From Paenochrobactrum gallinarii (GTDB taxonomy: Bacteria > Pseudomonadota > Alphaproteobacteria > Rhizobiales > Rhizobiaceae), in assembly GCF_014205685.1 (NCBI RefSeq), contig NZ_JACIIU010000013.1, positions 25,668 through 89,667 on the forward strand: a stretch of DNA of 64,000 nt. Direction: 5' to 3'. Below the pieces are notes generated by a model. That model worked only from the letters and a program-made list of their open reading frames with translations, did no database searches and had not been told where the DNA came from. Position numbers and translations under genes: made by a program. Shown here piece by piece: positions 10,094 to 19,341 of the stretch. Numbering within the stretch: the stretch's first letter is position 1; every line of letters begins with the position of its first letter.

Positions 10094-11379
10094 TGCTCAT
10101 TTTCAGGCAAAACCACATGCACGGCATCATTTTTCTCGTTCTCAACGGCGCCCTGTATCATTTCATCTGTCACACGCAATTCTGCACCAACCGGTGAATA
10201 AGGCGTAGCCGGCGCAAATGGTGCGGCTGGTGTCGATTCCGGCCGCGCACCACGTCGCCACATGAAGAAACCAATCATCAGCACATTAAGAAGGCCAAGC
10301 GACCAGAAAAGCCCTAATGGCCCCATCAATGCCATAACCGGCGAAATAATGAGCGGACTGATCGCACAGCCCACTGAGTTAATCAGCAACAAACCCTGGA
10401 TCATCCGCACCAACGCATCTGACGAGGTACTATCCGCCGCAAAACTAACAGCAACCGGATAAATCGCAAAAATAGCGCCGCCCAGCAAAAAGAATACCAC
10501 AATCAGAAAAGGTGAATTTTGCGGCAAAGTGATTACCAAGGCAGACAACAGAGCACAGGCAACACTTAGCGTAATCAATACAATGCGGCGATCGCGCCTG
10601 TCAGACCAGCGCCCCACCGGATATTGCAGCACCATTGCACCGAAAATCACACTCGCCATCATCGTACCAATTTCACTGGTTTCAAGGCCAGCACGTTGCA
10701 GATACAAAGGAAACAAAGAATAAACGGCGGCGATTGCAATACCGGATCCAAAACAGCCGATTACACCACTTGGTGTCATACGCAACAAATCTAACGGGTT
10801 AAGTGCTTCAACGCGCTCAACAACCGGTGTGACACGCGGCAATATCACAATGGGGAGCACAGAAAGTGAAATAAGAATGGCCGCCGCCATAAACGGGATG
10901 ACGGCTCCCATTGCGTCCGCAGTACCCAATGCTAATTGACCAAGCATACCGGAGCCGTATAACGCAATCATATAGAGTGCCAGAATACGGCCGCGCATTT
11001 TCTGATCAGCAGCTAATAACAACCAGCTTTCAATAACCAGATAAATACCAATTGCCGCCCAACCATAAAGAAAGCGCAGGCTGAGCCAAAACCAGACATC
11101 AAAATACATGCCTTGCAACAACACACTCACCGTAATGAGCGATGCAAAGCTACTATAAGCACGTATATGCCCGATACGGGCAATCAGCCGATCATGAAAA
11201 ATAGCACCTACCGTCAGACCGATAAAATAAGAGGATGACACAATACCGATCATCGTCTCGGATATGCCTGCACTATCCAGTCGCAACGTTGTCAATGATG
11301 ACAAGAAACCATTGCCTATACTGACAATGAACAACCCTAAGAGCGGAGCGAGTATCATCGCAATCACTTGCGCAGACAT
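10084..11379 (-). CDS. MFS transporter, YcaD-like
   Basis: 431 residues with about twelve hydrophobic segments (first LAPLLGLFIVSIGNGFLSSL region at 10-30). A loop motif of the form GxxxDRxIARIGH lies after helix 2 (about 58-72). A second copy in the centre, GRWSDRRDRRIV, is typical of the major facilitator superfamily. The acidic-hydrophilic tail of roughly 50 residues is cytoplasmic. The family resembles YcaD-type permeases of unknown substrate. The start at 11379 has AGAGG 5 nt upstream. It stands alone between a secreted peptidase and an M20 amidohydrolase. Substrate unknown. Confidence 0.82.
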   Translation of the reverse strand: MSAQVIAMILAPLLGLFIVSIGNGFLSSLTTLRLDSAGISETMIGIVSSSYFIGLTVGAIFHDRLIARIGHIRAYSSFASLITVSVLLQGMYFDVWFWLSLRFLYGWAAIGIYLVIESWLLLAADQKMRGRILALYMIALYGSGMLGQLALGTADAMGAVIPFMAAAILISLSVLPIVILPRVTPVVERVEALNPLDLLRMTPSGVIGCFGSGIAIAAVYSLFPLYLQRAGLETSEIGTMMASVIFGAMVLQYPVGRWSDRRDRRIVLITLSVACALLSALVITLPQNSPFLIVVFFLLGGAIFAIYPVAVSFAADSTSSDALVRMIQGLLLINSVGCAISPLIISPVMALMGPLGLFWSLGLLNVLMIGFFMWRRGARPESTPAAPFAPATPYSPVGAELRVTDEMIQGAVENEKNDAVHVVLPENEQTI

Positions 11380-11633
11380 TTAAACCTCTGATGGCACTTA
11401 ATTTTACAAACTATTCAACCCGACTATCAGGCAAATCATATAGTTTTTATGATAAATCAAGCATAATTTTGATGAAACGGGGCAAACCTATATCCGCAAA
11501 GAATTCAGCTTTTCATTTCCATCAAAAGAGACTGTTTCTACCGCTATATCTGCGCTTCATATATGTGTTTCATATCTGGGTTATCATGCCGATAAATATT
11601 GATACCGGCATGAAAAACACGGACAAAATATCT

Positions 11634-12830
11634 TTATTTCATGTTACCGCCTGCAGCCAGATAGCGCTCTGCTAACCTTGCCCAAAGGGCGGCACCAACG
11701 GTTAAATTTTCATCATTGAAGTTATATTTCGGGTTGTGCAAAACCGCCGAATCCAAACCGTTGCCAAGACGCAAAAAGCTGCCCGGCTTATGTTGCAGAA
11801 AATAAGCAAAATCCTCACTGCCCGGAAGCAGTGGACAGGTCGAGACATTATCTTCTCCCACGAGCTCACGAGCCACTTCCGTTGCAAAAACTGTTTCAGC
11901 ATCGGAATTGACAACCACCGGATATCCGAGTTCATATTTGATCTCGGCCCTGGCGCCATAAGCTGCAACATGCTGCTCGGTCAGTTCACAAACGCGTTTA
12001 CGCAACAACTCGCGCACCGCCGGTGAAAATGAACGGATACTGATTGCCAGATCGACATGTTCTGAAATCACGTTTGAAGCTTCACCACCGTGGATCGTGC
12101 CCACAGTAATGACAGCCGTTTCAGTCGGATCAATATTACGCGACACAACCGTTTGCAGTGCCATCACCAGACTGCACGCAACCATAATCGGATCAACGGT
12201 CAAATGCGGACGAGAGGCGTGGCCACCTTTACCGATAACGCGGATTAAAGCAGTATCGGATGCTGCCATCATCGGCCCTGAACGCGAAAGCACCGCACCT
12301 TCCGGCATGCCCGGATGATTATGCAGGCCAAAAATCGCATCAACAGGGAAACGTTCAAACAGGCCATCGGCAATCATGGCCTGTGCGCCGCTGCCTTCCC
12401 CGGCCTCCTCCGCCGGCTGGAAAACCAAGGTCACCGTACCGTTAAAATTCTTGGTGCGAGCAAGATATTCAGCCGCTCCAAGCAGCATTGCAGTGTGGCC
12501 ATCATGGCCGCAAGCATGCATTTTGCCCGCCGTCTGACTTGCATAAGAAAGGCCGGTTTTCTCGTGAATAGGCAGAGCATCCATATCGGCACGAATAGCA
12601 ATATTACGCCCACCCGAGCCCACCGTCAGACAACCAACGACACCATGTCCGCCGACATTGCGGGTTACATCATAACCCCAGCCCTCAAGCTTATCCGCCA
12701 CATAAGCGGCCGTTTTTTCTTCTTCAAAAGAAAGTTCCGGATGCGCATGCAAGTGATGGCGCATTTCTTCCAATGCCGGACGGTGCGGCTCAAGATCAAC
12801 GATACGGGCAAAATTATCTGACTGGCTCAT
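11634..12830 (-). CDS. M20D amidohydrolase (hippurate hydrolase / N-acyl amino acid amidohydrolase type)
   Basis: 398 residues from the ATG at 12830; a GTG at 12839 is an in-frame alternative. The sequence is a canonical dinuclear metallo-amidohydrolase: RADMDALPI (metal Asp region), HACGHDGHTAML (metal ligands near 100-111), QPAEEAGEGSGA (catalytic Glu) and a C-terminal PGSEDFAYFL. A dimerisation domain with GKGGHASRPH lies in the middle. Relatives remove acyl groups from hippurate, acetyl- or indole-acyl amino acids. Its true substrate is unknown. It could supply aromatic amino acids for export by the YddG-like protein across the gap, but the two genes are divergent and this is inference. 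Confidence 0.88.
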   Translation of the reverse strand: MSQSDNFARIVDLEPHRPALEEMRHHLHAHPELSFEEEKTAAYVADKLEGWGYDVTRNVGGHGVVGCLTVGSGGRNIAIRADMDALPIHEKTGLSYASQTAGKMHACGHDGHTAMLLGAAEYLARTKNFNGTVTLVFQPAEEAGEGSGAQAMIADGLFERFPVDAIFGLHNHPGMPEGAVLSRSGPMMAASDTALIRVIGKGGHASRPHLTVDPIMVACSLVMALQTVVSRNIDPTETAVITVGTIHGGEASNVISEHVDLAISIRSFSPAVRELLRKRVCELTEQHVAAYGARAEIKYELGYPVVVNSDAETVFATEVARELVGEDNVSTCPLLPGSEDFAYFLQHKPGSFLRLGNGLDSAVLHNPKYNFNDENLTVGAALWARLAERYLAAGGNMK

Positions 12831-13101
12831 GCTCTTCACCCCGCTTTTAGTGAGCGGGGACTCCTGTCACTCAATGATTAGCTAATATGAACAGGACTAC
12901 ACAAATATGTCCGTTTTTCAATCTCATCGTTAAAAAATAACATCAAAGGCACAGTTCTTTAAATCCGTATGTCCTCTCATTTTCCGTCAATTGTTGACGA
13001 CTACGCTCACCGCCAATTCAACCATGTACAAAAATGGCTGCATCTATTAGCAAGGGGCAAATCAATCGGATACTTCCGAACCACAAAACGAGAATTTTTC
13101 A

Positions 13102-13983
13102 GTGCCTCACAGCAGAGCTACCGCTATAGGTTTAACAGCCATTCTTCTTTGGAGCACGATCGTCGGCCTTATCCGATCTGTCACCGAAGCATTGGGCGCG
13201 GTCGGAGGCGCCGCAATGGTCTATACGCTCAGCTCTGTTATTCTGCTTATTGCGGTAGGTGTTCCAAAACTATCCGCTTTCCCGCGCCGATATCTGATTT
13301 GGGGCGGACTTCTTTTCGCCGCTTATGAGATGTGTTTGTCACTCTCTATTGGTTTTGCAGATTCTGGCACCCAAGCAATCGAAGTCAGCATGGTCAATTA
13401 TCTTTGGCCAAGCCTGACGCTTTTACTCACTGTGATAACCAGCAAGCAAACCTTACGCCCGCTTATATTTGTTGGAATGACCGTCTGCCTGATAGGCGTC
13501 AGTAAGGTGTTGGGTGGTGAAAATGGTCTTTCATTGCATCATATGGCAGTTAATATTGGTTCAAACCCGCTCAGTTATGGGCTTGCTTTCGCTGGTGCGA
13601 TTATATGGAGCGTTTACTGCGTTCTAACCAAAAAAATTGCAAAAGGTTGTAACGGCATAACGCTGTTTTTCATCCTGACGGCAACAGTCTTATGGCTTCA
13701 ATTTGCTTTCACTGAAAATCAGGCTTTTAACTTCACACCTCAGCTGCTTATAGAGCTGTCACTGGTCTCATGCGCCATGGGTTTAGGCTATGCCGCATGG
13801 AATACCGGCATTCTCTACGGCAATGTCACCGTGCTTGCCACGGCCTCCTATTTTACACCCGTGCTTTCAGCATTTTTTGCTGCGCAGCTACTGGGGGAAA
13901 GTTTAGGTATTTCCTTCTGGCTTGGCGCATTACTGGTTAGTGCAGGTTCACTTATGTGCTGGTGGGCAACAAGGGCGCATTAA
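13102..13983 (+). CDS. yddG: Aromatic amino acid exporter YddG-like (DMT/EamA)
   Basis: 293 residues, ten predicted membrane helices in two EamA repeats. Many blocks resemble enterobacterial YddG from end to end: LWSTIVGLIRSVTEALG, QAIEVSMVNYLWPSLT, KVLGGENGLSLHH, GYAAWNTGILYGNVT and SYFTPVLSA. YddG exports phenylalanine, tyrosine, tryptophan and some analogues across the inner membrane. The start is a GTG at 13102 (MPHSRATAIG). A 120-codon frame beginning at 12969 in another phase overlaps the beginning and is not coding. No regulator is attached. Confidence 0.88.
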   Translation: MPHSRATAIGLTAILLWSTIVGLIRSVTEALGAVGGAAMVYTLSSVILLIAVGVPKLSAFPRRYLIWGGLLFAAYEMCLSLSIGFADSGTQAIEVSMVNYLWPSLTLLLTVITSKQTLRPLIFVGMTVCLIGVSKVLGGENGLSLHHMAVNIGSNPLSYGLAFAGAIIWSVYCVLTKKIAKGCNGITLFFILTATVLWLQFAFTENQAFNFTPQLLIELSLVSCAMGLGYAAWNTGILYGNVTVLATASYFTPVLSAFFAAQLLGESLGISFWLGALLVSAGSLMCWWATRAH

Positions 13984-14240
13984 CATTAGTGCCACTGATA
14001 TAGCCAGCTTTTGAGGATACAAAACCCCTCCAATAAATACCGTCATCGATCAGCCTTGCACCAAAGTCATTAATCCGCGTGGCTTCAGGATCGGGTAATC
14101 GGATACTCGCTTAAAATTGCTTGTTTATAACGTGCTTCCTGCAATTTATTCTCGCTCGGCATCACACAGCACCATTTTACGACAATCTCATTACATCGGG
14201 TTTGCACCATGAAACATAAGGCATCTCTCGCAATTACCAC
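13953..14240 (-). pseudogene. Possible decayed small gene in the yddG-nagB gap
   Basis: The 513 bases between yddG and nagB (13984-14496) hold no intact gene. On the minus strand one frame beginning near 14240 (ARDALCFMVQTRCNEIVVKW, then residues ending ILSEY) stops near 14095. A second frame takes over (RLPDPEATRINDFGARLIDD, then GIYWRGFVSSKAGYISGT) and runs into the end of yddG. The two together read like one small protein broken by a frameshift. No family is recognised, so the call is tentative. Confidence 0.25.
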
Positions 14241-14496
14241 GAAACCGGCGGAGTAAAATCAGCCACTCCCGATAAAACGCACAGGCCGGATAAGCAAAAA
14301 ATTAAATCGTTTTAAAGGAAATGTGCTGACTTCTCAGATAAATATAAAAGATACGCATATTTTAGTGATCTAAGCCTCGCTGACTGCTTGCAAAAACAGC
14401 TTCGTCGCAATAATCCTGATAGCAACAATGTCGCTCACCAATGCGGTTATCATGCTAATGCACTTAAAGTGCCTTACATAGAGAAAGAAGTTTGAA

Positions 14497-15264
14497 GTGA
14501 AAGTTCTCATTTGTCCCGATCGCGATGCAGCGATTGAGCGCGCCAAAGGCATCATCATTGATCACGTTAATGCCAGGCCTAAAGCCGTTCTCGGCCTTGC
14601 AACGGGCGGCACTATGGTACCTTTATATGAGCGCATCGTCAGTGCCTATCAGGCAGGTGCTGTCTCTTTTGCTGGTGTGACAACTTTCAATCTGGATGAA
14701 TATATCGGCATCCCGCCGGAACATCCTTGCTCATATCACACCTATATGCGTGATATTCTGTTCCGGCACATTGATATCGACCAATCCCGCACTCATCTGC
14801 CGCATGGCATGCCGGATGATGTGGATGCAGAAGGTGAACGCTATGAGGCGGAAATCACCGCAGCGGGCGGTATCTCATTGCAATTATTGGGCATTGGTAA
14901 AAACGGCCATATTGGTTTTAACGAACCATCCTCATCGCTTGCATCGCGCACCCGCGTAAAAACGCTGACCGAAACCACACGTAACGCAAACCGCCAATAT
15001 TTCCCTGAAGGTGAAGAAACACCACGTTTTGCACTGACCATGGGTATTGGCACTATTTTGGATGCGCGTGAATGCCTGCTGATCGCAACAGGTGCCGACA
15101 AAGCACAAGCCGTTGCTGATATGATTGAGGGACCTGTTTCAGCTGCTTGCCCTGCATCAGCATTGCAGTTCCACCGTCACGCAACCATCATCACCGACGA
15201 GGAAGCCGCAAGCCAATTGCGCCTTACTGATTATTATCAGCATGTGCATCCGGACGGCATTTAA
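14497..15264 (+). CDS. nagB: Glucosamine-6-phosphate deaminase
   Basis: 255 residues from a GTG at 14497 (purine-rich GAGAAAGAAG upstream). The enzyme converts glucosamine-6-phosphate to fructose-6-phosphate and ammonia. LATGGTMVPLY (34-44) binds phosphate. FNLDEY (64-69) carries the catalytic Asp, and LGIGKNGHIGFNEP (131-144) carries the catalytic His138. It lies apart from, but just beyond, the LacI repressor gene and the main amino-sugar operon, which has a second, different deaminase. No LacI-type palindrome is seen upstream of this copy, so its regulation is probably separate. Confidence 0.94.
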   Translation: MKVLICPDRDAAIERAKGIIIDHVNARPKAVLGLATGGTMVPLYERIVSAYQAGAVSFAGVTTFNLDEYIGIPPEHPCSYHTYMRDILFRHIDIDQSRTHLPHGMPDDVDAEGERYEAEITAAGGISLQLLGIGKNGHIGFNEPSSSLASRTRVKTLTETTRNANRQYFPEGEETPRFALTMGIGTILDARECLLIATGADKAQAVADMIEGPVSAACPASALQFHRHATIITDEEAASQLRLTDYYQHVHPDGI

Positions 15265-15283
15265 TTAAACCGCATAGACACAT

Positions 15284-15319
15284 TTCAGGCGCTGTAAGAA
15301 ATTGCAGCGCCTGAATTTA
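15284..15319 (+). terminator. Bidirectional terminator between nagB and the lacI-family gene
   Basis: An 11-bp stem TTCAGGCGCTG/CAGCGCCTGAA (15284-15294 with 15305-15315) with a 10-nt loop, followed on the plus strand by TTTATTTA. It separates two convergent genes. Confidence 0.75.
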
Positions 15320-15320
15320 T

Positions 15321-16334
15321 TTAGTCAACCAGCGCAAATTCTGCCGGAATATTTGTCATCGTATCACGAATAACAAGATGCGTTTCCAATGTGTGACGCA
15401 CATCGCGAATAGTGCCGGCCTGCAATATTTCCATGAGCAGTGAGACAGCGACACGGCCTGCCTCACTTGATTGATTGGAAACCGATGTAAGGGCCGGATA
15501 TGTCATCGCACCCAGCACATCATCGCAACCGATCAGACTGAAATCTTTTGGCACGATCACATGCCGCTCGGCCATGCCGGCGAGTACCCCCTGCGCCGTT
15601 AAATCATCAAAGGCAATTGCCGCGCTGGCACCCGTTTTTAAAATGGCATCAACGGCATTTTTTCCCGCCTCAAATGATGGCACAATGGTTGCAACGGTCT
15701 GTGCGGTTAGGTTGAATTTTTCTGACGCATCACGCACAGCGGCACTACGCTGCTGGTTCGACCATGATGTAGATGGCCCGCTGACATAAACAATCTTGCG
15801 ATGCCCTAATCTGGCTAAATGTTCCACCGCCTGCCACACACCTGTACCACTATCAATCAGCACTCGCGCAATCCCCTCAACATCACGATTGATCAAAACG
15901 AGGGGATGCTGGCTGGCATGTTCGCGAATTTGCGCATCTGACAAGCGCGATGACGCCAGCACAAAACCTTCCACCTGTCCGGCAAAACGCTTGAGCAATT
16001 TATCTTCCTGAACCGGATCTTCACTACCGTTGCCTAAGAAAATGCAAAAATCCGAACGGTCGGCTTCCATTTGAGAAGCTTGAATGAGCGGTGGAAAAAA
16101 CGGGTTAGCGATATCAGGAACAGTCAAAGCAATGTTGCCATAACGGCCGGTGCTTAAAGCGCGAGCTGTATGATTTGGCACATAACCAAGCGCTTTTGCC
16201 GCATTCAAAATACGGGTCACAGTTTCAGGACTCAACATATCAGGGCGCGTAAAAGCACGGGAAACGCTGGAGCGTGCGACACCGGCTGCCTCTGCCACCT
16301 GACTAATTGTGACGCCCTTGATTTGCTTTATCAT
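15321..16334 (-). CDS. LacI-family transcriptional repressor of the amino-sugar locus
   Basis: 337 residues. The N-terminal helix-turn-helix (about 8-55; ISQVAEAAGVARSSVSRAFT and the hinge helix HTARALSTGRYG) matches LacI/GalR. A periplasmic-binding-protein-like effector domain (60-330) follows, with the family's final ETHLVIRDT. It diverges from nagB2, with a perfect 18-bp palindrome in the shared promoter region and a near copy before the sugar-binding-protein gene. Both contain the GCAACCGGTTGC core typical of LacI-family sites with a central CG. The likely effector is a phosphorylated or free amino sugar, which is inference. Confidence 0.92.
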   Translation of the reverse strand: MIKQIKGVTISQVAEAAGVARSSVSRAFTRPDMLSPETVTRILNAAKALGYVPNHTARALSTGRYGNIALTVPDIANPFFPPLIQASQMEADRSDFCIFLGNGSEDPVQEDKLLKRFAGQVEGFVLASSRLSDAQIREHASQHPLVLINRDVEGIARVLIDSGTGVWQAVEHLARLGHRKIVYVSGPSTSWSNQQRSAAVRDASEKFNLTAQTVATIVPSFEAGKNAVDAILKTGASAAIAFDDLTAQGVLAGMAERHVIVPKDFSLIGCDDVLGAMTYPALTSVSNQSSEAGRVAVSLLMEILQAGTIRDVRHTLETHLVIRDTMTNIPAEFALVD

Positions 16335-16478
16335 TGTTATTATTGCCCGTTTTTCTTTCGTCGAAATGCTAAGTTTTCCAAGCTTTTACCGCTCTTTTTA
16401 CCCACATTAAAAACTGCTTCTCATCTCTTTAAACGCCCATAGCATGCGTGATTATGCGCCAATGTGCAATTTATGTTA

Positions 16479-16500
16479 TTGACATGCAACCGGTTGCATG
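16479..16500 (+). promoter_or_regulatory. Promoter -35 and LacI-family operator 1 (upstream of nagB2)
   Basis: CATGCAACCGGTTGCATG at 16483-16500 is a perfect 18-bp palindrome. It overlaps a TTGACA -35 hexamer at 16479-16484, so a bound repressor would block RNA polymerase. It lies about 100 nt before nagB2 and 150 nt from the divergent repressor start. Confidence 0.85.
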
Positions 16501-16596
16501 GAATCTTCGTGACAAATATAAAAATAAATAATCGTGCGTAATTTGCATCAAAAGCCAAAAGACTGATCGCTGGCTCCTGATCGTGCCGCACCTAAA

Positions 16597-17400
16597 ATGC
16601 TGGAGAGATTTTTGTCGGAAGCGAATATTGGTGAGAGCTTAGCTACGGGCAACCGTTATTACGGTAGCTTAAAGGTTCGGTCGTTTGAAAACCGCGATTA
16701 TATGGGAGAGGCAGCGGCAAATGATATTGCAGCGGCGCTGCGTGCCCGCCTTCAAACCCAGAATCAGGTTCGTATGATTTTTGCCGCCGCCCCTAGTCAG
16801 GCAGATATGCTCAAAATGCTTTGCGCTGCCCCTGATATTGACTGGCGCCGTGTCACGGCTTTCCATATGGATGAATATATCGGCTTGAGCCTGGATCATC
16901 CTGCACGTTTTGGCCTCTGGCTGAACCGACATATTTTTAATCAGCTTCCCTTTGGGCAAGTGCATCGCATTATGCCGGGCGATGATGCGTCCGCTGAAGC
17001 AAAGCGTTATGCAGCATTACTGGAAGAAGCGCCGATTGATTTCATCTGCCTTGGCATCGGTGTTAATGGCCATATCGCCTTTAATGATCCGCCGGTTGCG
17101 CTGTTTGATGATCCCGAAACAGTCAAAATTGTTGTGTTGGATGATGTCTGCCGTCAGCAACAGGTTGATGATAAATGTTTTGCCACTTTCAATGATGTAC
17201 CGGAAAAAGCCATTACACTCACCATTCCATGCCTGATGAGTGGCCAGCAATTATTTTGCGTCGTCCCGGGTGCGTTTAAGCAAAATGCAGTGCGTGATAC
17301 GCTTTATGGTGAAATCACCACAGCATGTCCGGCCAGTATTTTACGCAACCATCCGTCCTGCACATTGTATCTAGATAAGGATTCTGATCCGGATGCCTGA
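16597..17400 (+). CDS. NagB-like sugar-phosphate deaminase/isomerase, second copy
   Basis: 267 residues of the glucosamine/galactosamine-6-phosphate isomerase family. FHMDEYIG carries the catalytic Asp, and LGIGVNGHIAFNDPP the catalytic His. It differs considerably from the nagB at 14497, so it may act on a related aminohexose phosphate (for example an AgaI-like role) or be the inducible isozyme. The ATG at 16597 has no clear ribosome site. A TTG at 16612 is preceded by GGAGAG and could be the true start. It is the first gene of the LacI-controlled run, and its end overlaps the SIS gene by 8 nt. Confidence 0.88.
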   Translation: MLERFLSEANIGESLATGNRYYGSLKVRSFENRDYMGEAAANDIAAALRARLQTQNQVRMIFAAAPSQADMLKMLCAAPDIDWRRVTAFHMDEYIGLSLDHPARFGLWLNRHIFNQLPFGQVHRIMPGDDASAEAKRYAALLEEAPIDFICLGIGVNGHIAFNDPPVALFDDPETVKIVVLDDVCRQQQVDDKCFATFNDVPEKAITLTIPCLMSGQQLFCVVPGAFKQNAVRDTLYGEITTACPASILRNHPSCTLYLDKDSDPDA

Positions 17401-18172
17401 AACTCACACCATCAATGCTGACCAGTTATGCGCTGATTATTTGGACAAAACCCATGCGCTTATGAAGCGTATTTTATGTGAGGAAACATCCGCGCTGGAT
17501 AAAGCCGCCGCCAAACTGGCAGAACAGATCAAGGCTGACCGGCTGATCCATATTTTTGGGCCCGGCGGCCATTCCAATCTTGCCGCGCAAGAGGTTTTCT
17601 TTCGCGCCGGCGGCCTGATGCATATCAGCGCCATTTTGGATGAAGGCACCTTGTTGTCCAATGGCGCTCTGCGCTCCATGGCGATTGAACGTCTGCCTGG
17701 TTATGGCAAAATTGTTATTACTGATCAAAATCTTGACAGCACAGACCTGCTTATTCTTGTTAATGCTTACGGCATTAATGCAGCCTTGATTGACGCAGCC
17801 CTCGAGGCCAAAAGACGTGGCGCTTTTGTTATCGGTGTCAGCTCTCGTGAACATGCCGAAAACACCAGTCCGGACCATCCGGCACGCCATCCTACCAAGC
17901 ATAATTTGCATGATCTCGTTGACATTGCCATTGATACGAAAGTGCCGATTGGCGATGCTGTTGTGACCATGCCAGGCATGAGCGAGAAGATTGCGGCTAT
18001 TTCAACCTTTGCCAATGCCTTCACGCTTAACTGTCTGGTGATGCGCACTGTGGCAAAACTGGTTGAAGACAATGTCGAGCCACCAGTCTGGCGTAGTGGC
18101 AATGCACCAGGTGGTGACGAAGCGAATGGTCGTTTTATTGCTAATTTCCAGCATCGAGTGAAAGCACTGTGA
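17393..18172 (+). CDS. SIS-domain sugar isomerase family protein (UPF0309-like)
   Basis: 259 residues forming one SIS domain. GPGGHSNLAAQEVFFRAGG (about 56-74) is the phosphosugar-binding loop. The middle has LILVNAYGIN and AFVIGVSS, and the end has the MSEKIAAISTFANAFTLNCLVM helix. Relatives are annotated as sugar isomerase domain proteins; they bind phosphorylated sugars, but the reaction is not established. It overlaps nagB2 upstream and nagA downstream by 4 nt (GTGA), showing tight translational coupling and a role in the same amino-sugar pathway. Confidence 0.8.
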   Translation: MPETHTINADQLCADYLDKTHALMKRILCEETSALDKAAAKLAEQIKADRLIHIFGPGGHSNLAAQEVFFRAGGLMHISAILDEGTLLSNGALRSMAIERLPGYGKIVITDQNLDSTDLLILVNAYGINAALIDAALEAKRRGAFVIGVSSREHAENTSPDHPARHPTKHNLHDLVDIAIDTKVPIGDAVVTMPGMSEKIAAISTFANAFTLNCLVMRTVAKLVEDNVEPPVWRSGNAPGGDEANGRFIANFQHRVKAL

Positions 18173-19341
18173 TGACAGACATCCTGTATGGCATTGACCC
18201 TGCCACCCAATGCGGTCTCAAAATTTCCATACAGGATGGTCGCATTGTTTCGATCGAAAAAGATGATGATGCCAAGCTTTCGCTCTCAGCCATTAAAGCA
18301 ACGCCCCTCCCCTATATTTCAGCTGGACTTATCGATCTACAAGTTAACGGCTATGCCGGCCTTGATCTGAATTCAGGCGAACTCACGCCTGAAACGGTCA
18401 GTGCTTTATGCCGTAAACTATGTAGGCTGGGTGTCACCAGCTGGTTACCAACGCTCATCACGGCATCTAAAAGCTCCATCATTTCCGCATTGCAAGCCAT
18501 TGCTGAAGCGCGCCGCACGGATTGGCTGGCAGAGCAAATGATTGCCGGTGTGCACGTCGAAGGTCCTTCGATTTCACCGCTTGAGGGCCCGCGTGGCGCA
18601 CATCCCTTGCAACATGTCCGCGCTCCCTCATTAGACGAATTTGATGAGTGGCAGAAAGCCAGCGGCAATTTAGTAACTTTAGTAACGATCGCACCGGAAC
18701 AAACTGGCGCCATTGATTATATCCGCGCTTTAAGTGCGCAAAATATAACCGTCTCCATTGGTCATAGCGCCGCCTCGCCGGATGATATTCATCAAGCCGT
18801 TGAAGCTGGTGCGTCCATGTCCACTCACCTTGGCAATGGTGTTGCAGCGACTATGCCGCGCCATCCCAATTTAATCTGGGCGCAACTTGCCAATGATAAG
18901 CTATCGGCAGGTTTCATCGCTGATGGTTGGCATTTATCACCGGATACATTTAAAGCCATGCTGCGTGCCCGCGGATTTGAGCGTTCTTTTCTGGTCTCGG
19001 ACAGTGTGGCTCTCGCTGGCATGCCAGCCGGACGCTATGAACAAGCAATCGGCGGCACGGTTGAAGTTTCTGAAAACGGTCGAATCGGCGTTGCAGATAC
19101 GCCTTATCTTGCAGGCGCTGGTCTGCCACTCGCAGCCAATGTTCCAATTGCCATGCAAATGGCGAACCTGTCTTTGGCCGAAGCGCTGCAATTAGCGACC
19201 AGTAATCCAGGTCATTTCATCAATGGCCGCGGTAAATTGCAGATTGGCGAACGCGCTGATCTGATCAGCTTCATTTATGAGCCGCAGATGAAACAGCTTG
19301 ATATTCAAGCCGTCTGGGTTGCCGGAAAGCGGATTGTATGA
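18169..19341 (+). CDS. nagA: N-acetylglucosamine-6-phosphate deacetylase
   Basis: 390 residues, the usual NagA length. It removes acetate from GlcNAc-6-phosphate so NagB can act. The amidohydrolase motifs are present: ISAGLIDLQVNGYAG, HVEGPSISPLEGPRGAH (metal Glu), GHSAAS, DGWHL and SDSV. The substrate loop usually read as THLYNAM is here THLGNGVAATMPRHPN, so specificity may be shifted. It starts with a GTG overlapping the SIS stop; an ATG three bases later is the alternative. It ends in an ATGA overlap with the next gene. Confidence 0.9.
   Translation: MMTDILYGIDPATQCGLKISIQDGRIVSIEKDDDAKLSLSAIKATPLPYISAGLIDLQVNGYAGLDLNSGELTPETVSALCRKLCRLGVTSWLPTLITASKSSIISALQAIAEARRTDWLAEQMIAGVHVEGPSISPLEGPRGAHPLQHVRAPSLDEFDEWQKASGNLVTLVTIAPEQTGAIDYIRALSAQNITVSIGHSAASPDDIHQAVEAGASMSTHLGNGVAATMPRHPNLIWAQLANDKLSAGFIADGWHLSPDTFKAMLRARGFERSFLVSDSVALAGMPAGRYEQAIGGTVEVSENGRIGVADTPYLAGAGLPLAANVPIAMQMANLSLAEALQLATSNPGHFINGRGKLQIGERADLISFIYEPQMKQLDIQAVWVAGKRIV

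Noticed and set aside
12969..13328. A 119-codon frame overlapping the start of yddG
   Set aside because: It is out of phase with a strongly conserved exporter and has no family likeness or ribosome site.
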